From contig CM034533.1 of NCBI GenBank assembly GCA_020002185.1, positions 40,714,021 through 40,778,020 on the forward strand: a DNA stretch of 64,000 nucleotides. The letters are read 5' to 3'. The stretch's first letter is position 1; each line of letters starts with the position of its first letter. The notes under the pieces are model-generated. The model was not told the DNA's origin, ran no database searches, and saw only the letters and a program-made list of their open reading frames with translations. Of this stretch, positions 1 to 11,407 are shown piece after piece. The position numbers and the translations under genes are program-made. Source of the DNA: Paraescarpia echinospica. Lineage: Eukaryota > Annelida > Polychaeta > Sabellida > Siboglinidae.

Positions 1-3000
1 CTGGCAGGGTCCGCTGAGAGGGCCCACTGATAGGAATTAGTGTCCCGGGCAACTTATGGAATCCTGAATCCCTAGAACTCATCTGCCTCACATTGATCAC
101 ACCTCCTTGAAGGGTCCCAGCTGTCAGCCCTCTCCCGTCTCCCTCTCCCTCCCATTCCCTGTAATGTGCAATCAACACCTCCCTACACACTCAGGATAAT
201 ATCCCATTAGTGTGCCTGCTATCATTCCTGTCTTACCTGACCATCTTCCCGCTATCTCGCTATGTCTTGTGTTTATGACTATGTCTTGTGTATAACCATT
301 TGTGTCGGCACATTCTAAACAACATCTTATTCAACACTTAGTAAGTTAGCATTCGTAATAGTGTTTGTCCATTTGTCTGGGACAAGTGATATTGGCCAAG
401 TCAAATAGAATAACCCTGCATGGATGTCCAGTGAACAAGTGACAATTTACAGTAAATAGTGACATGTGCAAAATAGCAACTTTTTTATTTGAGGAAATTT
501 AAATATAGAGACAGTACGCCAGGGACCACAAACAGTGCAGTTTTGTTAGCATGTTGACGTCTTGTCTTTCTGCTAGCAGGCATGTTGCAGGCATGTTGCA
601 AGCATGTTGCAGGCATAGGGCTATCAACTTGAATTACCCAGGTGACTCAGAAATTGTCAAATTAAATTAACTTCACAATTTCTCCTTTTAACTGGTGAAC
701 TGGTAACATAAGCACTGGCACGGAAAATGGCAAACTTGTTATGTAGTGAAACCAGCCGTGAATTCAAGCTCGGCCGAACTTTGAACTTTGATGAGACTGT
801 CTTTGTCTAAATCGTCATTTCCCAACACAGGGTCCATGATTAATTTCAAACCGATGTGGTAAAATTAATTTCATAGTTTGTCTGTTAATTTCACCAAAAT
901 GAAATTATAAAATATGCGCAAATAAATTAGCATATCATAGTGAATACTTGGCAGTTTTGCGTTTTTGGTGAAATCAGTCTAAATTGTTAGGAGCTAGAAA
1001 CTGAAAGAGGAGTTTTAAAGACTGGACAGTGTTAGCGACTTGGATACAGACAGACCATAGAAGGGAGCTGAGACAGACATGAAGGGCCCAGGAGTAGGGA
1101 AGAGGGAGGGTGGAAAGACGGGGGGTTACTGATAATAATAATACATTTCTTATATAGAGCCCCATCCAAGTATTTTTACTGGGGCACTGTACACTGGTTA
1201 TTACAAATGAATTAATAACTTATAAAACCATATATATATAAATATATATATATCTATTAAAATACAAAATGCTAAAATGTGGTATCATTACGACTAAAGA
1301 AAATGCTCCTTCCCTGACTTTAGCGGGGAAGATAAAAGATAAGAGATGGAGAACAGGGGTTATTGATAGGGAGTTGGGGGGAACAGCACCAAGAACAGTA
1401 CAAGGGTGCAGGGCCCAAACCCCACCCCTGCACCAGGGAACCAGCAGAAGGAAGCACAAAGCATGGGGTTTTCACCTTGTGGTCATGTGACTTGTGCAAC
1501 ATCTGTCACCTGACAGCAGCCACTGCTAAAGATGACAAATGGGAGGATACCTTGGGAGGCTGGCAGGCTAGGGATGATGGAAGGGGGACTGGGGGGAAGG
1601 CAGCTGTGCCCCAGTGGGTCTTTGTTCCTCTTCCCTGGAAATGTCATGGGTTGGGATGGTGAGCAGGTGAGTGTAGAGGCTGCAGGAACAGCTGTCTCTA
1701 CAGTAGCAGCAGTGCTTAGGGAGTGTGCTCCTGAATAAACACTAGCAAATTAACATGTCCCCTCCTGTGGCTTGCCTGTGTCTCCCACTTGTTGGGAGTA
1801 TCAGGGATGAGTTACTGGGTCTGTGTCATGTGTCTGATGGAGTGCTTGGTAAACCATGTAGCAAATTATAGCAATACATATATATATATACATGTATATA
1901 TATATGTATATATATATATATATATAAATTTAAAACTTATGATCTGTGGAATCCAAGAAGGTGCAAAACTTCATTTCACAAAGTTGTGACTATACCCACT
2001 GTGCTGTAGCTGGTCTCAGTTTATTTATGTCAATTTTGCTATATATAGCTATAATGATTATAAATATATTATATAATGATATATATAATGATTATAAATT
2101 ATAGCTATATAGAAGTCATGACATGTTGGTTCTTTGGTGCACGTATTTTAGTTTTGGATTACTTGTCGAGGAGTATAAACTGGTATTTTGCAACGTGATT
2201 TGATAAGGTATACATTTCTGCTAAAATGACAAGATTGGCGGGACATGACATGGACAGGTACATTTGGCTCGAGTCCAGAAATGGTCACACATGTGTCAGA
2301 AATGGGCAGTTGATATGAAGTGACCGAGACATGCAGCAACAGAGGTGGCAACTGCCGATTGTACGCAGTGCTGTAGTATCCTGGGTGTGTTTAGTAACAA
2401 TGCTTTTAAAAAAACTGTAATAATGTCGGCAATGATAACCAATTATTAATACAGTCAGAGGCAACACAGTTATCATCGTGACCATTATGATAATAATAAT
2501 TATGCTGATCCTAGCAACGATGTTGTTTATCTTCCAAATAATGTAAGTTACTGTCCAAACAATATAGGTCAGTGGTGAAAGGTGAAAGGTCATATACACA
2601 GAATCTGGCAGCCACATTGCAACTAATTTTGTGGCCATATGTGTTGTAATAACTCATTTAGTTAGAACTGGTAGCATTCAGAGGCTATGAAGTCCACCTT
2701 GCATCTTCCCGTGGTATGTTGGCCATAGATCAGTGTCCAGTCATCAAACTAAGTACTAATAACTGTCCCTGCACATTTACTCAATGGCGTCTAGGGCCTG
2801 CCAGTAGTTCCATTGCGTCAAGTGTAGTTATGTAGTCCATTCATATTTTGTAGATACACTTGTGTATTTCTAGGAATGTGTTTCCTGGATGTGTCTCGTC
2901 CTGTGGTGTGACATGGTGGCTTCTAGGCAGAGATGTTTTTAAGCTCAATTCTGGGGTAGTTAGTTTTAGGAACGTGTTCAGTACAAACATGAGTGGCTTC

Positions 3001-3055
3001 GTGGAGTGATTCTACTGGTGCACTTTGTAGCCTATTGTTTCAGTGAGTGAAAAGC
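1..3055. other. No gene seen; AT-rich non-coding sequence
   Basis: No exon-like stretch with protein similarity is visible. The interval is either the long 5' intron of CAP or intergenic. It holds a 12-bp repeat (GCATGTTGCAG) near 573-610, a GATAATAATAAT SINE/tail-like motif near 1131-1200, and TA-rich microsatellites near 1230-1255, 1876-1925 and 2040-2110. Short ORFs here have no recognisable domain. Confidence 0.6.
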
Positions 3056-3059
3056 TGTG

Positions 3060-3425
3060 GGAGATGGTCCACTTTGTGTTAGCTACAACAGACTGAATGT
3101 TTGACTGAAATAACTGAGAGATGATCCACTTTGTGTTAGCTACAGCAGACTGAAAGTTTGACTGAAATAACTATGAGAGATGATCCACTTTGTGTTAGTT
3201 ACAAGTGACTGAATGTTTGAGATAGCTAGGAGTGATGGTTCACTTTGTGTTAGCTACAACAGACTGAATGTTTGACTGAAATAACTGAGAGATGATCCAC
3301 TTTGTGTTAGCTACAGCAGACTGAAAGTTTGACTGAAATAACTATGAGAGATGATCCACTTTGTGTTAGTTACAAGTGACTGAATGTTTGAGATAGCTAG
3401 GAGTGATGGTTCATATAGCTATAAC
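3060..3425. repeat. Degenerate minisatellite, about 58-bp units in a ~180-bp higher-order unit
   Basis: The phrase CACTTTGTGTTAGCTACA recurs about six times between 3060 and 3400. The second half of the block repeats the first half almost exactly at an offset of roughly 180 bp, so a three-unit block was duplicated. No coding content. Confidence 0.8.
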
Positions 3426-3789
3426 AGACTGTTTCAGTGGGATTAAGGATGTTAATATTATAAAATTCATAGTGCACGATAGACCAATCAGCAGGGTTTC
3501 TTTATCGACGACTTAGTCAGAGCCGAGAAATGTTGCTTTCATTCTTTCCTGTGGGATACCTGTCAGATCCACCCAGGAAGTAAGATTATTTCTCAGCATA
3601 TCTTCTGTGATTGTTTATGGATGTGTGTTTATGACTTCCGGAGATGGAGTAGGTTCTCTAGTTGTCTTGTTCTAGAATCTATGATGGTGAAGATGTCTCG
3701 AAATTATCTGCATAATGTCCATCATAAAATAGTTTTGTTGACGGCAATATTTCATGGAACAAATATTCGCAATGAATCATTATTTTATG

Positions 3790-3950
3790 AGCTTCACAGG
3801 GTTTGTGAGGGAGGGGAGAGAGAGGGGGGAGAGAGAGGGAGAGGGAGGGAGGGAGAGAAAGAGGGAGGGAGGGAGGCAGTGGGGAGGGAGGGAGGGAGGG
3901 AGGGAAGGAAGGAGAGAGAGAGATGGAGTGAGAGAGGAAGAGAAAGTGAT
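3790..3950. repeat. Purine-only GA/GGGA tract
   Basis: About 150 bp of almost pure G and A, rich in GGGA and GAGA. This is a homopurine mirror-type tract of the sort that can form triplex DNA. ORFs crossing it are low-complexity artefacts. Confidence 0.85.
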
Positions 3951-5815
3951 AGACCTTAAAATAAATTATGACTAAATTAAAATATATATAAATATATACA
4001 CCGCATATTTAGAACTCGGACGTAGTTGATGGGACCGCACAGAAAGAGTCATCTTCTGCTACAAATCAACGTTATACCTGCTGCTCCAGTCAGATTACTA
4101 TGATTTGATAACTCTAATCATTAACCTTGTTTTTCCCTCGGAGCACATCTAACAAAATACAAATTCCCCACATTCATGTTGTAATGAATAGATTGCACAA
4201 ATTAGTGAAGGTATCTTTTAAAACAAAGTAAGGAACTTCCTTGATAATAATAATGAAATCTTATATAGCGCTGGTATCCGCCGTAGAGGCACTCATGGCG
4301 CTGGCACAGTATTTGACCATTGATGAAATTAGTCATTAAATTTGTTTATTCTAGTGAATCAAGTGATGGTTAATGCCATCCATAAATTGTGGTTCCGGAT
4401 GAGTTATCACATGACATGGCTGTACCTGTGGATTGGGTCCAGCAGTGATCGTCTCGGAGATGTAACGTTTTATGACTACTTTGTGAGACTGTGTGATTAC
4501 TGCTGCTTGCAATTCGTCAGTCAGCTATACCTTGGGTTTACATTAATAGGGCACAGTGGTCCAGTGGTCCAGTGGCAGGGATCAGGTCTGGCTCAAATAT
4601 ATTATTATTACTATTACTTAGTTTTTTCTATTACTATTACAATGTAATATATTGCTATTACACTTGAAACTATTACATGCTTTGACAGCGGCATTCTCGT
4701 TGTTGACATGACGTCACAATAACGTATGCCAACCAACGGTGGCTAAGGGTCAAAATTCTTTGCGTTGGTTGATTGATATATGTGATTATGACGTCATGCC
4801 GACTTCAAGTGTCAGTTTTGCTGCCGTTTAAAAGTGGATGGCTTGTATCAAAAAATCAGAAAGTAGCGCCTCAATCAATAGATGGGTGAACTGTGTTGAC
4901 GAACCAACATCATTGGCCAGTGTCTAAAACACCGGAAATGGCACGGTTGTATGTCCCTTTTTAATAACAGAAAGGGTAAGCTTTCAAAAGATTGTTGGGA
5001 TCAGACGAGCCACAAGAGTGCTAGTAACCACTAAAATGAGTGTTTTTGGACGTGTTTGAAGTTGTACTTTTTTTTTTTTTACCTATTTTTGGTAGTATCA
5101 AAGTACACTGTCGAGGGATAGAACGTGTTTTGCATTTTCTATGTCAGTACCTTACTGGAATGAAAGACAAAAACAATGTCTCTCTCACTTAAGGTGGATT
5201 ATACAGGTAATCTGTATAAGTAAACCATACTGCACTATGGCTGCTTGGTGGACAGTTAATTATTGGCTCAAGTAGAAATACGTCAGGATGTTTCTCACAC
5301 CCGTGGTAGTTCAGGCTCGATGGTGAGCAGACAGCTCAGACCTATGTGGAAAGGATAGTTGGTATGAGAACAGGCTTCACGACACCACTATAATTATCTC
5401 AGGAAGGAGAAAGACCTCTACAAAAGCAATGCTTATCAAAAACACCTAAGTAAATAACTCAAATTAATGTTTCTTGTGTTTTCTGAAATACATCATCCGT
5501 TGGTAGATCAGACACCAAAGGTCCAAGGAAGGAATGAACACAGAAAGATGTGAGTGGACCTCGGCATGTCAAAAGGAGATGCACGTACAATGATCCAAAG
5601 TTGATATTGATATAGCTGTTTGTTGTCACGGTGAAATATTAAGCTTTGAAGTAGAGGAACAACTGTTGGCCTTACAAGTTGTGTACTAATTCATACATGT
5701 AGCGATGTATCATTTAGCACTTTGGAGGTTAAGATGTTGATTAAGTTGTCTGGTCTGTTTTGTCCCTCACTCACGGTAGGAAGTAAACACTGCAATCATT
5801 CACTAGGTTACCCCA
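3951..5815. other. No gene seen; scattered repeat fragments
   Basis: Non-coding by inspection. It contains a GATAATAATAAT plus TTATATAGCGC repeat-end motif near 4240-4290 and a short ATT-rich tract near 4597-4635. A heading at about 4550-4580 resembles the start of a tRNA-type SINE but is too short to call. Confidence 0.5.
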
Positions 5816-5817
5816 GC

Positions 5818-6396
5818 ACCTGTCTCTCTGGCTGTCTGTCTAGTTGTCTGTCTGTACGTCTAGCTGTGTGTATGACTGTCTGTCTGACTGTCTGTCTGAC
5901 TGCTTGACTGTATCTGTGTGTTTGGGTGTCTGGTTGTCTCTGTTTGTATGTCTGTCTGACTGCTTGACTGGGTCTGTCTGTTTGGGTGTCTGGTTGTTTC
6001 TGTTTGTATGTCTGTCTGACTGCTTGACTGTGTCTGTCTGTTTGGGTGTCTGGTTGTCTGTGTTTGTATGTCTGTCTGACTGCTTGACTGTGTCTGTCTG
6101 TTTGGATGTCTGGTTGTCTCTGTTTGTATGTCTGACTGCTTGACTGTGTCTGTCTGTTTGGGTGTTTGGTTGTCTCTGTTTGTATGTCTGTCTGACTGCT
6201 TGACTGTGTGTGTCTGTTTGGGTGTCTGGTTGTCTCTGTTTGTATGTCTGTCTGACTGCTTGACTGTGTCTGTCTGTTTGGGTGTCTGGTTGTTTGTCTG
6301 ACTATTTGTCTGTCTGGTTGTCTGATTGTCTGGTTGTCTAATTGTCTGTCTGCCTCTCTGCCTGCCTGGTTGGTCATATGTCTATCTGACTGTCTA

Positions 6397-6429
<33 letters not shown>

Positions 6430-6740
6430 ATGTCTGTCTGTCTGTCTGTCTGTCTGTCAGACTCTGACTGTCTCTTTGACTGTTTGACTCTCTCTCTATC
6501 TGGATGTCTGTCTGACTGATTGTCTGGCTGACTGTCCGTCTGACTGTCTGTCCATCTGTTTGTCTGTCTGACTGACTGCGTCTATATGACTGTCCTTCTC
6601 ACTGACTGTCCGTCTGTCTGTCTGTCTGACTGTCTGGTTGGTCATCTGTCTATTATCTTTCCGTCTTTATGCCTGTCATTCATTCTGCCTGTCTGTCCGT
6701 CTGTCTGTCCGACCATCCATTTGTCTGGCTGTCCCTCTCT
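5818..6740. repeat. TCTG/TGTC satellite with 60-bp higher-order units
   Basis: The block is built from TCTG tetramers. Between about 5930 and 6290 a 60-bp unit (56 bp when one TGTC is missing) recurs about six times, each carrying TCTGACTGCTTGACTG and GGGTGTCTGGTTG. Both flanks decay to simple (TCTG)n. Long ORFs on either strand here are products of the repeat and are not called as genes. Confidence 0.9.
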
Positions 6741-6789
6741 ATCTTTTCTTCCCAGCCCCAGTGATGTAGCATTTGGTGTTGTGTACTGA

Positions 6790-7900
6790 AAAACCGTAGT
6801 TACAACATTTGTTTTAACTCTGGGAAGAAATGGTGGTTGTGTAGTATGACACTTATGAACCTACTACTGTAGTTTGTGATCGTAAGACACTAGAGGCCCC
6901 GTGACAAGTCTGGGGACTTTCAGGCATGTTTAGCAAGCTCTGTGTGACAGCACCAGACTGCGTGATTCTCCCAGGTAAATTCCTTGATTGATCCTACCAC
7001 TCTCCCAGGGCGTCGGGCTGACCTTCTAGGAATCTCCGGGGATTCCTGAACTCAAAATGAGGTTCAGGGAGGCAATGAAAAGCCTGGGAGAAGCTTCGTG
7101 ATTGACACCTGTCAATGTATCCGTCATGATTTGACTGACAGGCTCATATATGGTATGCGTGGTTAGTAACAATGTTTAGCAAGGTATACAATTACACAGC
7201 AAATTTCCTAATTTTATGTTGTTATTTAGTGCGACACTAGAATAAGATGTATGAGGCACAATTGTCGATAATCTAGGCTTTTAGTGGCTGTGTCTGTTGC
7301 ACTTCCAGAAGAGACAATGAAAAACTGGAATTAAGATGTGTTGTAGTGAAAGAAACATATTATTTTGTAGTGGGAAGTATGCAGACATTTATTTTAAGTA
7401 GTTGTTTTAGAGTCATATTCTGAGTTAAACAACCATTGAAACTGTTTTTAAGAAAGTGTATGTGCAGCGAGAACGATATTAGTTTATTGGATAAAACTTG
7501 CTAATATATGTCACTTTGGCATTTGATGTTATTCGATAAATCACGTTTTTGGAGGTTAAGATGTTGATTAAGTTGTCTGATCTACTTTGTTAGGTTACCC
7601 CAGTTACTGATCACAAAAATCTAGCCAGTGGAATAATAAATATAATTTCTTGTCTTTTGTGCTGTCTTATCTTAAAATTGCATATTATGTGAAAAAAAGT
7701 TTATATGGAGTTGAGGAAAGTGACATATGTAGTGTATAAAGGGTATGTTGTTTCACAGAAAATGTTTACGTAACATTTTTATGTCTCAGAATGCAACTTT
7801 AATAGCCAAATAATTATGCATTATTACAATGAAACATGCACACTAGTATAGTGTGAAATGTGCACTAATGCTCATTTCATGGTACATTGTGCAAGTGTTG
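6790..7900. other. No gene seen
   Basis: Unstructured AT-rich sequence without an ORF of recognisable content. The phrase GGAGGTTAAGATGTTGATTAAG near 7551-7572 also occurs near 5724-5745, so the two stretches share a dispersed repeat. Confidence 0.5.
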
Positions 7901-8290
7901 TGGTGTAGTTATGCATGTTCAAATATGCACTAGTACATCATAACACTTGCACTAGTGCACCATGAAAGGTACTAGTGCACCATGAAATGTACTAATGCAC
8001 CATGAAGCATTCATTAGTGCACCATGAAACTTTCACTGGTGCACCATGAAACTTTCACTAGTGCACCATGAAACATGCAATAGTCCACCATGAAACATGC
8101 ACTAGTGCACCATGAAACATGCACTAGTGCACCATAAAACATGCACTTGTGCACCATGAAACATGAGCTAGTGCACCGTTAACATGAGCTAGTGCACCAT
8201 GAAACATGAGCTAGTGCACCGTGAAACAGGCACTAGTGCACCATAAAACTGGCACTAGTGCACTTTGATATTTGCGTTATAGCACCATGA
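7900..8290. repeat. 22-bp minisatellite (CTAGTGCACCATGAAAC core)
   Basis: About 16 imperfect copies of a roughly 22-bp unit whose core is CTAGTGCACCATGAAAC. The left copies are more diverged than the central ones. No coding role seen. Confidence 0.9.
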
Positions 8291-10894
8291 ATTGAGTCAG
8301 TCCTGCCAGAACATTCTTTGACCGAGTCACCCCTCCCTCTCCCCTTCCTTTCCCTCACACCCTCCCCTCCCCCAGTGTAACTCAATCGGGTGCAGCTGCG
8401 TCTACATTATTGCCAGATCTTCTTCAAACACTGACAAATCTCACATGTTGTTGGCCTGTAAAACTGACAAGTGCAGATAGGTTTGCTTGTGCCAACCTAA
8501 AAAGTCAGCATGCCTTTCCTACCAATTCCTACCCCGCGGTATTTAGCAGAGAGAATGGCCTTAGAAACAACTGTCCACGAATGAGGACATAATGACAGGG
8601 GTGATCAGTTAGTTATTTCTGTCTCCGTTGAACGGTTGTCAGAAATAACATATTTCACATCTGTTGTCTCAAATGCCAGTGCCAGAAGTCCACGTGCCTT
8701 CTGTTCTCGTGGACAGTTGTCATGTCTATTTGCAGAAAGCAGATTTAGACTCAGGTTTGGGGTCAAGTACTCATACTTGTATTTCAGTACATTTTTTTAG
8801 TACTTGGACTTGTACTCGTGCTTGGGTGTTTGGAATGATAAGTACTTATACTTGGACAATTATACTTGCCAAAATATTGAGTACATTTCAAGTACATAAC
8901 TTCAGTATTTAAAATACAAGATATTACTTCTCTGTTGATTTGCCAGTGTGATACACAACATTGCGTACCAGTCATTACCGTGTCTACAATTCATATTGTA
9001 TGATATCAAAACAGTTAATAATTGGCACCTCAATAAAATTACTGTTGATCATTGCAGCTGAACTGTACTTGGATTTGAATGAATGAATAAATGAATGAAT
9101 GAATGAATGAATGAATGAATGGATGAAAAGTTTATTCAACAACAACACCATAATATAATTGCACGGTATGGTGGGCTGCTGCTGCTGCCGCGGCGGCGGC
9201 CGCTGCTGCTGCTGAACGGGCATAGCTGACGTTGTGTGACTTGTGAGGCGCTATGTCGTTCTCGAACTAAAACATGTGGTAAATACAATATGACTGATAA
9301 GAGATAAAGTACAAAGTAACAGTCACAATTCATTTATACACTTGGTACAGCGGTGCTTGTGCTTTTACAAGTTTACAAATATGCAGAAAATAATGAAGAC
9401 TTGAATATTTTGTTAAATAGTGCTAAACATGGTAGTTAGACTTGCATGTGTACTTCACCTAAAGTACTTATACTTGGAATTGTACCTGATAAATCTGTTT
9501 TGAAGTACTTGTGCTTGACCTAATGTACTTATCCTTGGAATTGTACTTGACCTGGTGTACTAGGTACTTGGCCACAGCCCAGGATTCAGTTTCAGTTTTG
9601 GTTTACTACAACTTTATAAAATGCTGCAGTTAAGATATTGTATGTTAGTTAAGTTTGTAATAAATGTTGTCTTTTAAACAGCCGCTCAGTGTGAATGTGA
9701 TTACGAGTCATCAGTGGTCTACGGGGGTAACATTCATAAATGACCGGTTGTTTATTTTCACGTTTACGAACATTAAACATTGCTTGTTCTGATTTATCAT
9801 GATAGCAAATACAACTATGTGTTTTAACTAGGGTATGACATTGCTGTCGATAGTTTGCTCAAAACTGGCGACTTTTGCCCTTTTAAAAAGTTTGTATCTT
9901 TTTCTCTTTAAATTATACACTTCACAAATGGCAGTCATGTAATTGCTAGAAAGTTTGAGCGTTTGTGTATGGACCATAACCAGTACCAGCAATTATACAA
10001 AGTGTGATACTGCAGGCCAATGGGATTTTAACCCGAATATCCTTCGTTGGTTGCGACCTGTGTGACAGAGCTCCCCCTGGTAACTAATGCAGACACTAGC
10101 TAGTGCACAGCGGTCTTTTTTGTGTATGGTGATAATAATAATATTTATTTTACATGATGCACACATCTCCACAATCCAGTGAGATTTAAGATTGAAACAT
10201 GCTAGGACCACAGATATAACTATGGCTAGAACTAAAGAGGACTTATCTAGAGAGAGTGGTGATGCACCTGTTATGTGGCGCCCTCTGTGAATCAATCAGA
10301 ACACTGCCAGTGCCCTCTAGGGACTATTCAGGGACTGCCTCGTCTTGTGATCTCTCAGCTTTACTGCCAAATGTCGGACTTGTATCAATATTATTTACTG
10401 GTATCTGTAGCCTTTTTGTGTACATGGGTGCTGTTTTTGTGTACATGGGTGCTGTTTTTGTGTACATGGGTGCTGTTTTTTGTACTCCAACACCCGACAG
10501 GCTGAAATCTGTATTTTATTTTTGTTTGTCCTATAATCATAAGGAGCACTTTTATTCAGATGAAGGTATTGTTACTGTCATTAAGTAGCATTCTGATTCC
10601 AATGGACTGTCGTCATCTATCAAACTGTGAATATACCTCGATCACGTTAGTTCTGCCAGGTTTTGCAGGAAACATGTCGATCTATGTGCATATTTTGTAC
10701 ACAGGCAGCAAAGTATTTGTGATTTGACCATTTGATTTGAAATTTAAGTTCACAAAGAACATTAGAAAATTTGTCATGGCAGGTTTTTCGGTAAACTTGT
10801 AAAGTGATTTGTGTAAATACTATATATGACTGTAGTCTTTCACAGATCCAGTAAAGCCGTGATAGACTAAATACTGGTCATGTAAAAAAGGTAA
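8291..10894. other. No gene seen; TACTTG-rich repeat, GAAT and CTG/GGC microsatellites
   Basis: Degenerate copies of a TACTTGTACTTGG-type motif run from about 8765 to 8900 and again from 9440 to 9580, probably one dispersed repeat split by other sequence. (GAAT)n lies at 9079-9125, and a CTG/GGC trinucleotide patch with a NotI-like core at 9178-9214. A perfect 21-bp repeat (TTTTTGTGTACATGGGTGC core) occurs three to four times at 10409-10480. A GATAATAATAAT motif lies at 10129-10150. Confidence 0.5.
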
Positions 10895-11010
10895 AGGTAA
10901 GTTCTTATACAACACTGTATCCAGTCCTAATGACCAGACCTGTTCAATCAAACACCATCTTGACTTCTCTGGGAAGTATTCAGCCATGCTGCAATTAATG
11001 TATCAACGTG
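10895..11010 (-). mobile_element. Truncated tRNA-type SINE fragment
   Basis: The AAGTTCTTATACA..CAGTATCCAGTCCT phrase and the AGTATTCAGCCATGCTGCAATTAA phrase match, in the same order, the body of the SINEs at 22824-23155 (opposite strand) and 46077-46368. The tRNA head is not visible. The fragment ends about 45 bp before a CAP splice acceptor. Confidence 0.6.
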
Positions 11011-11057
11011 TTGTGGTACAGACATCATTCCATTTAAATGTGTTATCTCTGCTTCAG

Positions 11058-11259
11058 GGTGGTGATGCTACAAGCGCGGCTAGTGCAGCCCCCAAGAAAG
11101 TGCCTTCTGCACCCTCTGCAAGGGGTCCACCCCCACCCCCAGGCCCCCCGCCCCCTCCAGAGATGTTGAGGGCGGAGGATACGTCTAAGGTAGGGGGTGA
11201 GGCAGACGCCAGGAGCGCCCTCTTTGCGGACCTCAATAAGGGTGGCACAGTCACACAGG
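11058..11259 (+). CDS. CAP: CAP exon: polyproline and WH2 start
   Basis: The acceptor is CTTCAG at 11052-11057, and the donor G|GTACGT starts at 11260. It encodes a linker, [12 protein letters not shown] (the profilin/SH3-type P1 region) and the ALFADLNKG start of the WH2 region. It ends in phase 1. Confidence 0.95.
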
Positions 11260-11363
11260 GTACGTAGCACTAGGTGTGTGTGTTTGTATGTGCGTGCGTG
11301 TGTTGGGATCAGTAATGATAAATGTAAATTTAAGTAGATTTGTGTTATTTTTATATATACACC

Positions 11364-11407
<44 letters not shown>

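Noticed and set aside
5808..6377. A 189-residue minus-strand ORF rich in Q, T, R and D
   Set aside because: It is a direct translation of the TCTG satellite; several frames are open in the same stretch for the same reason.
9178..9214. Polyglutamine-like coding stretch (CTG/CAG)
   Set aside because: A short trinucleotide microsatellite with no supporting exon signals or conserved flanks.
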